DNA of 64,000 nt from Oceanicola sp. D3 (lineage in GTDB: Bacteria > Pseudomonadota > Alphaproteobacteria > Rhodobacterales > Rhodobacteraceae): NCBI RefSeq assembly GCF_006351965.1, contig NZ_CP040932.1:1984001-2048000 (forward strand). The letters run 5' to 3'. Positions within the stretch are counted from its first letter, which is position 1. Each line of letters begins with the position of its first letter. Below are positions 8,704-20,236 of this stretch, piece after piece. Made by a program: the position numbers and the translations under genes. Under the pieces are notes generated by a model that was given only the letters and a program-made list of their open reading frames with translations, was not told the origin of the DNA and did not search any database.

Positions 8704-9144
8704 TCAGCCCGTGGCCTGCGCCATCGCTTCGGCGGTGGCCTCCAGCGCCAGCATGATCGAGGCATGGCGGTTCTTGTAGCCACGCGCCGGCAGCAGCACC
8801 TCGTACCCCTCAAACGGGGCCTCCGGCACAGGCCCGTCTTCCGTCAGCATGGCCTTCAGCTGATCGCGGGCGGCGGTGATCTCTTCCGCCGTGCGCCCAA
8901 TCACCTGCGCACCAAGAATTGCCGCCGAGGCCTGCCCCAAGGCGCAGGCTTTCACATCCTGCCCAAACGCGGCGATCTTGCCGCCCTCCAAAACCAGATC
9001 CACCGTCACGGTTGAGCCACAGAGCGGCGAGCGCTTTTTCACGGTCGCCTGAGGCTCGGCAAGCCGCTCTGTCAGCGGGATATCCCCCGCAAGCGAGAGA
9101 ATCCGGCCCGAATAGAGCTTTATCAGGTCGTTTTCGGCGTTCAT
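8704..9144 (-). CDS. IscU/SufU-like protein with a degenerate cluster site
   Basis: A 146-residue protein of the NifU N-terminal/IscU fold. Scaffold IscU uses three cysteines and an aspartate (CGD...C...HCS). Here Cys42 is in LCGS and Cys67 in KACALGQAS, but the position after the conserved His127 is alanine (RHASIML for the usual HCSIL), and the Asp after Cys42-Gly is Ser. It therefore keeps two of the three cysteines. It may still bind zinc or a cluster through other ligands, or serve as a sulfur acceptor, but it is unlikely to be a standard scaffold. The start at 9144 has a GGAGG site. It is divergent from hisI and far from the suf operon at 41-51 kb. Confidence 0.75.
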   Translation of the reverse strand: MNAENDLIKLYSGRILSLAGDIPLTERLAEPQATVKKRSPLCGSTVTVDLVLEGGKIAAFGQDVKACALGQASAAILGAQVIGRTAEEITAARDQLKAMLTEDGPVPEAPFEGYEVLLPARGYKNRHASIMLALEATAEAMAQATG

Positions 9145-9208
9145 GGCTGGCCTCCGGCACGTGCTCCCCATAGATAGCGGCGGGCGCAGCGATTGCAAAG
9201 GAGCGGGC

Positions 9209-9571
9209 ATGTCGTTTGACACCGAGACATTGGTCTATGACGCAAAGGGGCTGATCCCCGCCATCGCGCAGGATGCCGCAAGCGGCGACGTGCTGATGAT
9301 GGCCTGGATGAATGCCGAGGCGGTGGCCAAAACGCTGGAAACCGGCAAGGTCACCTATTGGTCACGCTCACGGGCGGCCTTTTGGGTAAAGGGTGAAACC
9401 TCGGGCCACGTGCAAAAGCTGGTGGAACTGCGGGTAGACTGCGACCGCGATTGCCTTCTGGTGCTTGTGGAGCAGGAGGGGCCGGCCTGCCATACCAACC
9501 GTCGCAGCTGCTTTTACACCGCTGTGCGAGACGGCGCGGAGGTGGAGATCATGGCCCCGATGAAGGGCTAA
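9209..9571 (+). CDS. hisI: phosphoribosyl-AMP cyclohydrolase HisI
   Basis: Catalyses the third step of histidine synthesis, hydrolytic ring opening of phosphoribosyl-AMP, in the cytosol. The 120-residue protein is the monofunctional HisI form with no HisE domain fused. It has the zinc and catalytic motif [20 protein letters not shown] followed by RRSCFY, with all the conserved cysteines, and the VTYWSRSR segment. I place the start at 9209, where GGAGCGGGC precedes the ATG. No other his gene is adjacent. Its stop overlaps the convergent gluQ stop by 4 bp, so the two transcripts must run into each other. Confidence 0.95.
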   Translation: MSFDTETLVYDAKGLIPAIAQDAASGDVLMMAWMNAEAVAKTLETGKVTYWSRSRAAFWVKGETSGHVQKLVELRVDCDRDCLLVLVEQEGPACHTNRRSCFYTAVRDGAEVEIMAPMKG

Positions 9572-10413
9572 AGCCCGACCTTGCGGCGTATCGCATCAGG
9601 GCTCAGCCCGTCATCCCGGTAGCGTGCAATGGCGCGGGCATCATCGCGCTTTGCCAGCCTCTTTCCGGCCTCATCCCGCACCAACGGATGATGATGGTAG
9701 CGCGGCACCGGCAGCTCCAGCAGCATCTGGAGAAACCGGTGGAGGAAGGTGGCGGTAAATAGGTCTTCGCCCCGGATCACATCCGTAACCCCCTGCGCCG
9801 CGTCATCCACCACCACCGACAGATGATAGCTCGCGCCCATGTGGGGGCGGGCCAGCACCGGGTCGCCTATGCCAGTGAGCAGGTAATCGGGCGTCAGCAG
9901 ATGCTGGCCAGCATGGGCGGCGCCGGTTTCGGTAAATCCGGGTAGTGACCCCTCGCCAAGAGCCTTCTGGATGTCGAGGCGGATCGCATCGCCGGGCTCG
10001 GCCTCGCTCATAGCGCGCCCACGACAAGTGCCGGGGTAGATCAGCCCGTCTGGGCCAAAATGTGCCGCGCCCTCCTGCGGGGCCGAGGCCGCGCTGGCAA
10101 TGTCGCGCCGCGAACAGCGGCAAGGGTAGGTAAGGCCCTTGGCGCTCAGCCGCTCAAGTGCTGCCCGATAGTCTGGCAAATGTTCGGATTGGCGGCGGCA
10201 AGGCTCGGGCCATGTAAGGCCGAGCCAGGCCAGATCACCCTTCAGCTGGGCTTCCCACTCGGGCCGCGAGCGGGATTGGTCCAGATCATCAATCCTGAGC
10301 AAGAAACGCCCACCCGCTTGCCGGGCCATGTCATGCGCGAGCAGCGCCGAATAGGCATGGCCCAAGTGCAGCGGGCCGGTGGGCGATGGGGCAAAGCGGG
10401 TAGTAAATGTCAC
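9568..10413 (-). CDS. gluQ: glutamyl-Q tRNA(Asp) synthetase
   Basis: A 281-residue truncated glutamyl-tRNA synthetase paralogue: it has the catalytic half but no anticodon-binding domain. Such proteins glutamylate queuosine in the wobble position of tRNA-Asp. It shows [14 protein letters not shown] (HIGH signature), a putative zinc site made by [11 protein letters not shown] and the Cys of YPGTCRG, and KRLAKRD (the KMSKS equivalent). The length is the family's usual 280-300. Its start codon overlaps the trmFO stop by 4 bp, forming a two-gene tRNA-modification operon. True GltX would be about 470 residues and would include the anticodon-binding part, which rules that out. Confidence 0.9.
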   Translation of the reverse strand: MTFTTRFAPSPTGPLHLGHAYSALLAHDMARQAGGRFLLRIDDLDQSRSRPEWEAQLKGDLAWLGLTWPEPCRRQSEHLPDYRAALERLSAKGLTYPCRCSRRDIASAASAPQEGAAHFGPDGLIYPGTCRGRAMSEAEPGDAIRLDIQKALGEGSLPGFTETGAAHAGQHLLTPDYLLTGIGDPVLARPHMGASYHLSVVVDDAAQGVTDVIRGEDLFTATFLHRFLQMLLELPVPRYHHHPLVRDEAGKRLAKRDDARAIARYRDDGLSPDAIRRKVGL

Positions 10414-11774
10414 GCGGGCTCAACGGGTTGGGCGGCCGCGTTCAGCCAGCCCTGCCAATCAACCTTGGCCCGGTCTGTATAGGCCTTGTACCGGTCCTTG
10501 CGCCCGCGCCGCCCGCCCTTGGCCTCAACCGGCGGAAACAGCCCGAAGTTCACGTTCATAGGCTGAAAGGTTTTCGCCTCGGCACCACCGGTGATATGGG
10601 TCACAAGTGCGCCCATCGCGGTGGTTTGCGGCACCGGGGGCAGCGTTTCGCCGCGCAACTCGGCCACCGCAAGGCGGCCCGCAAGCAAGCCCATCGCGGT
10701 GCTTTCCACATAGCCTTCCACCCCGGTGATCTGGCCTGCGAAGCGAATGTGAGGCTGCGATTTCAGCCGCATCTCGGCATCCAGCAGCGTGGGCGAGTTG
10801 AGAAACGTGTTGCGATGAATGCCGCCAAGGCGCGCAAAACTGGCGTTCTCCAACCCGGGGATCATTTTGAAAACAGTCGTTTGCGCCCCATACTTCATCT
10901 TGGTCTGAAAGCCGACGATGTTGAAGAGCGTGCCCAGCTTGTTGTCGCGCCGCAGCTGAACAACGGCATAGGCCTTTTCTTCGGGGTTGTGCGGGTTAGT
11001 CAGCCCCACAGGCTTCATCGGCCCGTGGCGCAGCGTCTCGCGCCCCCGTTCGGCCATCACCTCAATCGGCAGGCAGCCGTCAAAATACTTCGCCGTCTCG
11101 CCTTCACGAAACTCGGTCTTGTCGGCCTCCAGCAGCGCGTCGATGAAGGCCTCATACTGCGCCTTGTTCATTGGGCAGTTCATATAGGCGGTGCGCTCTT
11201 CTTCGGTCTCGCCCTTGTCATAGCGCGATTGCATCCATGCAACCGACATATCGACGGTATCGGCATGGACAATCGGGGCAATGGCATCAAAGAACGCGAG
11301 CGCCTCAGCGCCGGTTTCGGCGGCAATTGCCTCGGCCAGCGCCCCTGAGGTCAGCGGACCGGTCGCGATGATGGCAGGCCCATCCTCCGGCTTCGGCAGG
11401 GCGGTGATCTCGCGCTCCGACACGGTGACAAGCGGATGGTTCCTGAGCTGCGCCGTCACCCATTCCGCAAAGGGCTCACGGTCGATCCCAAGCGCCGATC
11501 CCGCAGGCAGCGCATGGCGATCAGCGGCAGAAATCACGAGGCCCTGCGCGGCGCGCATCTCCCAATGCAGCAACCCCACAGCGTTCTGCTCGTCATCGTC
11601 CGAGCGAAAGGAGTTAGAGCAGACCATCTCGGCAAAGTTGCCGGTCTGGTGGGCAAAGGTGCCAACGTGAGGGCGCATCTCGTGCAGCACAACGGGTTGG
11701 CCGGCTGTCACGGCCTGCCAGGCGGCCTCGGAGCCGGCCATGCCTGCGCCGATGATATGGAGTGGTTTGGTCAT
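10410..11774 (-). CDS. trmFO: methylenetetrahydrofolate-tRNA-(uracil-54-C5)-methyltransferase TrmFO
   Basis: FAD- and folate-dependent enzyme that makes ribothymidine at position 54 of tRNAs. The 454-residue protein opens with the FAD-binding motif [14 protein letters not shown] and continues with [20 protein letters not shown] and [14 protein letters not shown], the latter two containing the conserved cysteines of the active site. [16 protein letters not shown] near residue 350 is the second FAD-contact segment. It has the family's normal length of about 450. TrmFO replaces the SAM-dependent TrmA in alphaproteobacteria. Downstream and overlapping is gluQ; upstream, 40 bp away, is the end of an outer-membrane-like protein gene on the same strand. 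Confidence 0.95.
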   Translation of the reverse strand: MTKPLHIIGAGMAGSEAAWQAVTAGQPVVLHEMRPHVGTFAHQTGNFAEMVCSNSFRSDDDEQNAVGLLHWEMRAAQGLVISAADRHALPAGSALGIDREPFAEWVTAQLRNHPLVTVSEREITALPKPEDGPAIIATGPLTSGALAEAIAAETGAEALAFFDAIAPIVHADTVDMSVAWMQSRYDKGETEEERTAYMNCPMNKAQYEAFIDALLEADKTEFREGETAKYFDGCLPIEVMAERGRETLRHGPMKPVGLTNPHNPEEKAYAVVQLRRDNKLGTLFNIVGFQTKMKYGAQTTVFKMIPGLENASFARLGGIHRNTFLNSPTLLDAEMRLKSQPHIRFAGQITGVEGYVESTAMGLLAGRLAVAELRGETLPPVPQTTAMGALVTHITGGAEAKTFQPMNVNFGLFPPVEAKGGRRGRKDRYKAYTDRAKVDWQGWLNAAAQPVEPA

Positions 11775-11813
11775 GGGGCGGAGATAGGCGCTCCGCCCCG
11801 ATTTGGAAAGCCC

Positions 11814-12602
11814 TCAGCGGGTGCCGACAAACTCCCACACCATCGCGCGCTCCAGCAGGGGGCGAAGGGGCCGCACCGGGGCGAAGTTGCGCGCCGCAGC
11901 CGGGGCACTGGCACCGCGCGGCCCGCCAATGGCGGCCGTCAGCCCCACCGCAAGGCGGGTGTCTTCTGCGTCGCGCGTGCCGGATATCCGGGTGTGGTTG
12001 GCCCCAACATGCAGCGAAACCGGCGCCTGAGGCAGCACATAGCTCAGTCCAACATCCAGGGTGATCGCCGTCAGCGCGGTCTTCGCCTCCTCTGTATCAA
12101 CCACCCCAAGCGCACCGTTAAGGGCGAGGTGCTCTGTCACGGCAAGGTTGGTGCCAAGCGAAGCGAAGAGATAGTCGATCTCAGAAGGGTCGGCCCGGCC
12201 CAAACCTGCGCGCGCATTCAAAGTGGCACTCTCCGATACGCTCCAAATCCCTTCCACCCCCATCTCCGTGGTGCTCGCCTCGGTGTCATTGGCGTCCGAA
12301 TAAGCGAGGAACAGGCCGTATTTGGCGCTGAGATTTGGTTGAAGGTAGAGATGCGCGGCGAGGTTGCCAAACCAGACATCCCCGTAATCCGCAATCCCGA
12401 CATCCAGCTGAAAGCCATGCTGGGAGGTAATCATGAAATCGGCAGTGCCGTCGAACGTCGAAACGGGAGTGTCACCCGAAAGATGGCCAAGAGATAGCTC
12501 CGCGCCCGAAAAGCCGATGCCGGAGCTTTGGGCCTCGGCGGTTCCAGCAGGCAACAGAAGGGCGGCCACGGCAATGGCTGCCGCAGAGATGCGGGTTTTC
12601 AT
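11814..12602 (-). CDS. secreted, probably outer-membrane beta-barrel-like protein, unknown function
   Basis: A 262-residue protein with a clean signal peptide (MKTRISAAAIAVAALLLPAGTAEA, residues 1-24). The mature part has repeated amphipathic stretches of 9-11 residues such as GFQLDVGIADYG, LAAHLYLQPNLSAKYGLFLAYSD, TEMGVEGIWSVSESATLNARAGLG and ITLDVGLSYVLP, as in small barrels of the outer membrane. It lacks a final aromatic: the C-terminus is LERAMVWEFVGTR, so the last strand is not typical of porins. No cysteine. I do not recognise a named family. The ATG at 12602 follows a GAGGATAAG site. Transcribed towards trmFO, but probably a separate unit. Confidence 0.65.
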   Translation of the reverse strand: MKTRISAAAIAVAALLLPAGTAEAQSSGIGFSGAELSLGHLSGDTPVSTFDGTADFMITSQHGFQLDVGIADYGDVWFGNLAAHLYLQPNLSAKYGLFLAYSDANDTEASTTEMGVEGIWSVSESATLNARAGLGRADPSEIDYLFASLGTNLAVTEHLALNGALGVVDTEEAKTALTAITLDVGLSYVLPQAPVSLHVGANHTRISGTRDAEDTRLAVGLTAAIGGPRGASAPAAARNFAPVRPLRPLLERAMVWEFVGTR

Positions 12603-12890
12603 AGACTTATCCTCAATTCGAGAGACGAAGCCCCGTGCCACCAGCTCCGTCGTGCGGCCCCAGTTTTGCCCCAATCCTTGCCAAATTTGAACGGATTTTG
12701 AGAGAGTTGGTTAACCTCTGCGGGATATGACTGCAGTCACCTTTCCCGGCGCTGCCGCGTGACAGGGGGCGGGCAGGGCCTTCAGAGGCCTGTTGCAACC
12801 CTCTGCCCCAAGAGCCACGAACCGGTTGCAATTGGTGCCAACCAATCAGCCCGCCTGTTCGGAGATGGCGACGGCACAAGCCACCGTCAA
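12603..12890. other. gene-free stretch upstream of the barrel-like gene
   Basis: About 290 bp with no supportable gene. It should contain the promoter of the minus-strand gene starting at 12602; I see no convincing -35/-10 pair. Its right end abuts the terminator at 12891-12927. Confidence 0.5.
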
Positions 12891-12927
12891 AACAAAAAAA
12901 GGGGCGTCGCAAAACACGCGACACCCC
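12891..12927 (-). terminator. Rho-independent terminator of the membrane protein gene at 12963-13364
   Basis: On the minus strand GGGGTGTCGC and GCGACGCCCC pair over ten positions (one G-U) around a 7-nt loop, followed directly by TTTTTTTGTTTT. The G-U pair would be a C-A mismatch on the other strand, so it is oriented for the minus-strand gene whose stop is 36 bp upstream. Confidence 0.85.
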
Positions 12928-12962
12928 TGAGTAAAGTCCGTTCGACCAGTGCGGTTATGATG

Positions 12963-13364
12963 CTAGAGATCAGTCAAGCCGGACCATCCTTTACGATAGA
13001 GAGCATAGGCCCCGCCGCCTGCCACGATCAGCGGCAGCGCGAGCCCGAAGGCGACGAAGATGCCGATGCCGAGGTTATCGGCTTCGAACCCGCCGTTTGA
13101 AAGAGTGTAACCCGTGTAGATCGTCAGGCCGATGGCCGCGACGAGCCGCGTGCGAATGCCAAAAGCGACCCAGATCGCAATAACGATCAGAAGCGCATTA
13201 ACGGCGATAAATTGTGCTGTCTCAATCGGGGCCCGGAACTCGGAAGTTCCAGTGGAGGCCTCGGCCGCGAGCGAGGGCACGACGAGCGTTGATAGGGATT
13301 GGTTTGCCAGGAGGAAAGCAAACGCGAGCCGGAAGGCACATTGCACCATTGGGGTTAGGGTCAT
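12963..13364 (-). CDS. small integral membrane protein of unknown function
   Basis: A 133-residue protein with about four hydrophobic segments: residues 10-30, 49-68 (AQFIAVNALLIVIAIWVAFGI), 72-88 and 97-118. The first may be a signal anchor. The short loop between the first two segments carries ASTGTSEFRAP. No recognisable catalytic motif; the size and four-helix plan resemble DoxX-like proteins, but the diagnostic residues are not visible, so I do not assign that family. It is bounded downstream by a good intrinsic terminator. Upstream, 177 bp away, is the end of the LysR gene on the same strand. Confidence 0.6.
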   Translation of the reverse strand: MTLTPMVQCAFRLAFAFLLANQSLSTLVVPSLAAEASTGTSEFRAPIETAQFIAVNALLIVIAIWVAFGIRTRLVAAIGLTIYTGYTLSNGGFEADNLGIGIFVAFGLALPLIVAGGGAYALYRKGWSGLTDL

Positions 13365-13502
13365 CTCTACACTGCCTCAAGTGATGATTTTTCATCGTTG
13401 AGTTGAGCATGAACCCAGAAGGTGCGCCTGAAAATAGAAAATAATGCAAACCTGAAAACGCAAAATGTGTATGCCGCACATATCTGTGCTCACAACATGA
13501 TT

Positions 13503-13529
13503 CCGGAGCCCTTGTTTTTAAGGCTCCGG
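13503..13529. terminator. inverted repeat downstream of the LysR gene
   Basis: CCGGAGCC and GGCTCCGG form a perfect 8-bp stem around an 11-nt AT-rich loop, 13 bp after the regulator's stop. No T-run follows on the minus strand, so termination is only suggested by position. Confidence 0.4.
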
Positions 13530-13541
13530 CGGCACTCGTGC

Positions 13542-14408
13542 TTAGGCTGTTTTCAGCCGAACAACATCGCCTCTGTTAGACGGCAACCGGGCGAAACTGT
13601 CTTTGATCCAGGCAATCGTGCCTTCAACAACCGGATCACCCTTGCGAGAGGCGTGGTAAATCAGCCAGAGGTCGGTGCTGCAAATCTCCTCGCCCCCTTC
13701 CACCGGCTCGAGTTCCGGGTTGTTGCTTGCGATCGCGTCAAGAAGGGGGCCGGCCATGTCGGCGGCTGCCACGAGCTCGTAAAGCTCGTACATCGACTGC
13801 ACCCTAACGGAGGGCTTTTCGTCGAAGAACGCATAGGCGCTCTGGTTGAACGGCGAGGCGTCGTAATTCTCGCTGAGCGAAACCCATCCACTGTCAGGCT
13901 TACCGCCCTTGCGGCGGTAGATACTTGAGGTCAGGCTTACGATCTTTTGGGTAATCACGCGGCCGGACTCTGGCCGCTTGTATTGGATCACCAGATCATT
14001 CTCCCCCATGCCCTCTTCCATCACCCGCTGGGTGAAGGTGTAGTTCACGTTCCTCAGGCTCGGGTCACGGTTGCTCATGTTGGGGAAGAGCATGAAGAGC
14101 GAAATGATCGGCGGGCAGCCGATAGAGAGCGAGCTGCTATGGCCCGCGGTGCCCGCGTGAATGCTGTTCATCTCCGCACCCAAACGCTGCTCGATATCCT
14201 CGGCAATCTCCAGCAGTCCGGCGATCATCGGGCTCGCCTCCCAGCCATCGGCCTTTTTGACGAAAGGCGGCTGGCCCAACTCCTCGCCCAAGCGCTCGAT
14301 CCGCCGTGACATGGTCGCGACATTGATCCCGAGGCTTTGAGCCGCCGAATTCATGCGGCCATGGCGCGAGAGGGCGAGCGCGTATTTGAGGTCATCCCAA
14401 CTGGGCAT
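13542..14408 (-). CDS. LysR-family transcriptional regulator
   Basis: A 288-residue regulator. The first 60 residues are a winged helix-turn-helix of LysR type (SWDDLKYALALSRHGRMNSAAQSLGINVATMSRRIERLGEELG). The effector-binding half is short and divergent from typical LysR proteins (SLSIGCPPIISLFMLFP starts it). I prefer the ATG at 14408 because AGGAA lies 6 nt before it; the ATG two codons upstream is too close to that site. Target unknown: the nearest candidate is the membrane protein gene downstream on the same strand. No co-localised catabolic gene suggests a ligand. Confidence 0.82.
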   Translation of the reverse strand: MPSWDDLKYALALSRHGRMNSAAQSLGINVATMSRRIERLGEELGQPPFVKKADGWEASPMIAGLLEIAEDIEQRLGAEMNSIHAGTAGHSSSLSIGCPPIISLFMLFPNMSNRDPSLRNVNYTFTQRVMEEGMGENDLVIQYKRPESGRVITQKIVSLTSSIYRRKGGKPDSGWVSLSENYDASPFNQSAYAFFDEKPSVRVQSMYELYELVAAADMAGPLLDAIASNNPELEPVEGGEEICSTDLWLIYHASRKGDPVVEGTIAWIKDSFARLPSNRGDVVRLKTA

Positions 14409-14612
14409 GATCATTTCCTGACTAGCGATTCCTACTGTACGCAACCGGAATACCGATTCTTCACATTCCGCTTTTGCATTATTCGAGGCTCGCCGACAAC
14501 AGGGTGTTTGTAGGGAGCCTTACACAACTACATGATGTGTTGCCCAAATGCGGATTCTGGGTTCAACTTTACCATACGTAAGGTTTGGAGCTGCGACCGA
14601 CAGGTCAAAAAC

Positions 14613-14818
14613 TCAGCTGCGTTCGCCCGAATTCAGCGCCGTTTCGACCCGCTTGAGAAGAGACGTCTGGCGCTCATTCTCCTCCAGCAAACGCTGAAGG
14701 AGCTTGGCTTGTCGCGCAGCGCGCTGGCCGGTCACAAAGAGCACGCCGCCAATGATGGCGAGGAGCAGCAGCAGGGGGATGAATGCCATCACGATCTGAA
14801 GCGCGCCGCCACTTGCCA

Positions 14819-14822
<4 letters not shown>
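14613..14822 (-). CDS. small membrane protein with a coiled-coil tail, coupled to gyrA
   Basis: A 69-residue protein: one hydrophobic helix ([21 protein letters not shown], about residues 10-30) followed by a charged heptad-like tail ([31 protein letters not shown]). The start overlaps the gyrA stop by 4 bp, which supports translation. It resembles many short, unnamed bitopic proteins that may oligomerise through the tail. No family assignment is possible. The 200 bp beyond it, up to the LysR start, are AT-richer than the surroundings and contain no gene. Confidence 0.6.
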
Positions 14823-17599
<2,777 letters not shown>

Positions 17600-17638
17600 A
17601 AGGTTTCCCGCATCGGCGCCGCATGGCTTGGGCGCTTC

Positions 17639-17667
17639 TAGATTTTGTTGGCGATTTATACAGTCAA
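17639..17667 (-). promoter_or_regulatory. possible gyrA promoter
   Basis: On the minus strand TTGACT (17667-17662) and AATCTA (17644-17639) are separated by 17 bp, about 40 bp before the gyrA start. The -35 is good, the -10 is weak. Confidence 0.4.
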
Positions 17668-17815
17668 CACGATATGGGGTGCAACCTGCGCCGCCTTATT
17701 AGGCAAAACTGCAACGCAGCGGCACAGTAGAACATTGTTTTTATTGAAAAGTAATTGGTTCGTGGCAAGCTTTGTAACAGGGGGGAGACATCGAGAGGCG
17801 GATAGGAGACGCAGA

Positions 17816-18085
17816 ATGGCGGAATCGGAAACCGAACTCATGCTCAAAGGATACGGGCTCACCACGGCAGAGCTGTTCTACCGGATGCCCGATTTTCAGA
17901 GCGTTATCAATACCTTCATCTGGCAGGAGTATGACCTCGCGCCAGATCACCCAAGGCTCTTCAAGTTCATCGAATTCTGGCAGGACGAGATCGAAGGTCC
18001 GCTCCATTCGGTGCGCTTCACCCATCGCAAGATGATCGCATCGGGCGAATGGCGCAATGTAACGGGCGAGTTCACCCTGCACTGA
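17816..18085 (+). CDS. usg: Usg family protein
   Basis: An 89-residue protein of the Usg family, found almost only in alphaproteobacteria and first noted beside trp genes in Caulobacter; its function is not established. Visible family features are LMLKGYGLTTAELFYRMPDF and the C-terminal half with FIWQEYDLAPDHPRLFKFIEFWQ and EGPLHSVRF. I place the start at 17816, preceded by AGGAGACGCAG; the open frame upstream lacks family similarity. No trp gene is nearby. It is divergent from gyrA and ends just before a REP-like palindrome that separates it from the convergent dsbB. Confidence 0.85.
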   Translation: MAESETELMLKGYGLTTAELFYRMPDFQSVINTFIWQEYDLAPDHPRLFKFIEFWQDEIEGPLHSVRFTHRKMIASGEWRNVTGEFTLH

Positions 18086-18091
18086 AGCGGC

Positions 18092-18116
18092 GGTGGGCAG
18101 GATTGCCCACCCTACG
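18092..18116 (-). repeat. REP-like palindrome, copy 2
   Basis: On the minus strand CGTAGGGTGGGCAATCCTGCCCACC, with arms GGTGGGCA and TGCCCACC. It lies between convergent usg and dsbB, and its TAG is the stop codon of dsbB, so the element defines the end of that protein. Confidence 0.75.
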
Positions 18117-18582
18117 CGCGGCGGGTTGCGGCGCGGATCCAGATCGCCACGAGGATCAGCGAGAAGATCGCGTTCCAGCTTGGCATCGACAGCATCAAAA
18201 ACTCGCCTGCGGACTGGTCGCACATCACCGGAGCCGCGCCCGTCGGGCTGATCAACGCGCCGCCGTCCAATTCTCCCAACCCCGATCCGGTGCAGGAGGA
18301 GGGGCCGGGCCACCACTTGCGCTCAACCCCGGTGTGAAACACCCCAAGCCCCGCCGTGGTCGCTGCCGCCAGCGCGCCCAGCCAGGCCAGCACCCGGTGT
18401 CCGGCATGCAGGCCGGGCAGCACGACGATCAGCACCGCAATCCCGAAGGCCGCCCAATGCGGGTAGCGCTGCCAGAAGCACATCGCGCAGGGCGCCATGC
18501 CAAACCCGTATTGAAAGACCCATGCGCCAAGCACCATGGCCAGCGAGCCGAGACCGGCGAGGGCAGAAAATCGTTTAAGCAT
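18112..18582 (-). CDS. dsbB: disulfide bond formation protein DsbB
   Basis: Inner-membrane quinone-linked oxidase that reoxidises DsbA. 156 residues with four membrane helices. The first periplasmic loop carries the CxxC pair (CAMC at about residues 32-35), and the second loop carries the other pair (SSCTG and VMCDQ), so both redox pairs are intact. The usual Arg next to the first helix-loop (WQRYPHW) needed for quinone binding is present. It is translationally coupled to the YqaA-like gene (the ATG overlaps that gene's stop by one base). The stop codon lies within a REP-like element. Confidence 0.92.
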   Translation of the reverse strand: MLKRFSALAGLGSLAMVLGAWVFQYGFGMAPCAMCFWQRYPHWAAFGIAVLIVVLPGLHAGHRVLAWLGALAAATTAGLGVFHTGVERKWWPGPSSCTGSGLGELDGGALISPTGAAPVMCDQSAGEFLMLSMPSWNAIFSLILVAIWIRAATRRA

Positions 18583-19160
18583 CAGATGTATTTCACCAGA
18601 AAGAAGCCTCCGACGAGGATGACGACGAACAGCGTAAACATGAGCCCCAGCCGCTTCTCGATGAAGTCACGAATGGGTGTGCCAAACTTCCACAGCAGCG
18701 CCGCCACGATAAAGAAGCGCAGGCCCCGCGCGATGATCGAGGTGATGATGAAGGTGGCCAGCGGCATGCCCGTCCAGCCCGACATGATGGTGATCACCTT
18801 GAAGGGGAAAGGCGTCAGCCCCGCCGTCAGCACCGCCCAAAACCCGAAGTCATTGAAACGGGTGTTGAACTCGGCCACCGCATCGCCTTTGCCAAGTGCT
18901 GCGAGGATCGGCTGGCCCACGCTGTCAAACAGCAGCGCCCCGATGGCATAGCCAAGCAGCCCACCCAGCACCGAAGAAACAGTCGCCACCCCGGCGATCA
19001 CCCATGACCTATGGGGCGTGGCGAGGATCATCGGGATCATCAACACATCGGGCGGAATCGGAAAGACCGAGCTTTCAATAAAGGCCACCACCGCAAGCGC
19101 CCAAAGCGCATAGCGGCTTGTCGCCAGCGAAATCGTCCAGTCATAAAGGGAACGCAACAT
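18582..19160 (-). CDS. YqaA/DedA-like (SNARE-associated) membrane protein
   Basis: A 192-residue protein of the VTT/DedA group in its short YqaA form. It has the family's re-entrant-loop motifs: FIESSVFPIPPDVLMIPMI near the N-terminus and the F-x-x-R-x-x-R-like ARGLRFFIVAALLWKFG segment after GWTGMPLATFIITSI. DedA proteins are thought to flip lipids or support proton-motive-force homeostasis. The last helix (LMFTLFVVILVGGFFLV) ends at the C-terminus. Coupled to dsbB by a one-base overlap, a pairing I know from other Rhodobacteraceae. Confidence 0.85.
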   Translation of the reverse strand: MLRSLYDWTISLATSRYALWALAVVAFIESSVFPIPPDVLMIPMILATPHRSWVIAGVATVSSVLGGLLGYAIGALLFDSVGQPILAALGKGDAVAEFNTRFNDFGFWAVLTAGLTPFPFKVITIMSGWTGMPLATFIITSIIARGLRFFIVAALLWKFGTPIRDFIEKRLGLMFTLFVVILVGGFFLVKYI

Positions 19161-19244
19161 GCGTGTGGCCTGTTATTGATTTGCGGCCAGTGACCATGCG
19201 GGCCCCGAGAGGTCAAGGGCGGCGGTGCCCGAAGGGAGAATGCG

Positions 19245-20093
19245 ATGAAGTGGAGAGGGCGGCGCGGCAGCCGAAATGTGATCGACCGGCGCGGGGTGAG
19301 CGCGGGCAAGGCGGGCGGCCTCGGTGGCATTGGGCTAGTGATCGTTCTGGTGGTCGGCTGGTATCTCGGCATTGATGTCACCCCCTTCCTTGGCGGCGGC
19401 GGCGTGCCGGTGCAAACCAGCGAAAGCCGCGAGCTGAGCCCGCAGGAAGAGGCCGCCGGACAATTCGTATCGGTCGTGTTGGCCGATACCGAGGAGGTCT
19501 GGAGCCAGATCTTTCCCGAGCAGTTGGGGCGCGAGTATCGCCCGCCGCAACTCGTGCTCTTCTCTGGCAGGGTCGCCTCCGGCTGCGGCGGGGCCAGCGC
19601 CGCAACTGGCCCGTTCTACTGTCCATCCGACAGGCGCGCCTACCTCGACACGCAGTTCTTTGCCACATTGCAAAACCGCCTCGGTGCCAAGGGCGATTTT
19701 GCCGCCGCATATGTCGTCGCCCATGAAATTGCCCATCACGTGCAAAACGAGCTTGGGATTCTCGGGCAGGTGAATAAGGCCAAGGCCGCCGCCGGCGAGC
19801 GGCGGCGCAACGAGTTGAGCGTGCAAACCGAGCTTCAGGCCGATTGCCTCTCGGGCGTCTGGGCGCGCTACGCCGAAGACCGGCTGGGCACAGTCGAGCC
19901 GGGCGATCTGGATGAGGCGCTCAACGCGGCACGCTCGATCGGCGATGACGTGCTCCAGCGAAACGCCGGACGCACGCCCATGCCGCACACCTTTACCCAC
20001 GGCTCCGCTGCACAGCGGCAAAACTGGTTTGCCCGGGGGTATAAACGCGGCTCGGTGGAAGACTGCGACACTTTTAGCGCTTCTCAGCTCTAA
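19245..20093 (+). CDS. putative neutral zinc metallopeptidase (YpfJ/KPN_02809 family)
   Basis: A 282-residue membrane-anchored protein. The N-terminus is basic and cytosolic (MKWRGRRGSRNVIDRRG), then one helix (GGIGLVIVLVVGWYLGI, about 25-42), then a periplasmic catalytic domain. The zinc motif is VVAHEIAHHVQ, followed by ELQADCLSGVWARY, whose Glu/Asp is the likely third ligand region, and SDRRAYLDTQFF upstream. The family carries the name neutral zinc metallopeptidase, but no substrate is known. Two cysteine pairs (SGCGG...FYCPS) may form disulfides. The ATG at 19245 follows GAAGGGAG. Confidence 0.88.
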   Translation: MKWRGRRGSRNVIDRRGVSAGKAGGLGGIGLVIVLVVGWYLGIDVTPFLGGGGVPVQTSESRELSPQEEAAGQFVSVVLADTEEVWSQIFPEQLGREYRPPQLVLFSGRVASGCGGASAATGPFYCPSDRRAYLDTQFFATLQNRLGAKGDFAAAYVVAHEIAHHVQNELGILGQVNKAKAAAGERRRNELSVQTELQADCLSGVWARYAEDRLGTVEPGDLDEALNAARSIGDDVLQRNAGRTPMPHTFTHGSAAQRQNWFARGYKRGSVEDCDTFSASQL

Positions 20094-20150
20094 AAGCCCG
20101 CAAGCGAGTCGTTGACGGGGCAGGGAGCGCAGCTTAGGAAGCACCCGCTG

Positions 20151-20236
20151 GCCGGTGTGGCGGAATGGTAGACGCAGGGGATTCAAAATCCCCCGATGGC
20201 AACATCGTGAGAGTTCGAGTCTCTCCACCGGCACCA
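20151..20236 (+). tRNA. tRNA-Leu (anticodon CAA)
   Basis: The acceptor GCCGGTG (20151-20157) pairs with CACCGGC (20226-20232), discriminator A, CCA encoded at 20234-20236. The anticodon loop TTCAAAA carries CAA at 20184-20186. The long variable arm (CGATGGCAACATCG) marks it as a class II leucine tRNA. It reads UUG codons. The T-arm GAGAGTTCGAGTCTCTC is intact. Confidence 0.97.
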
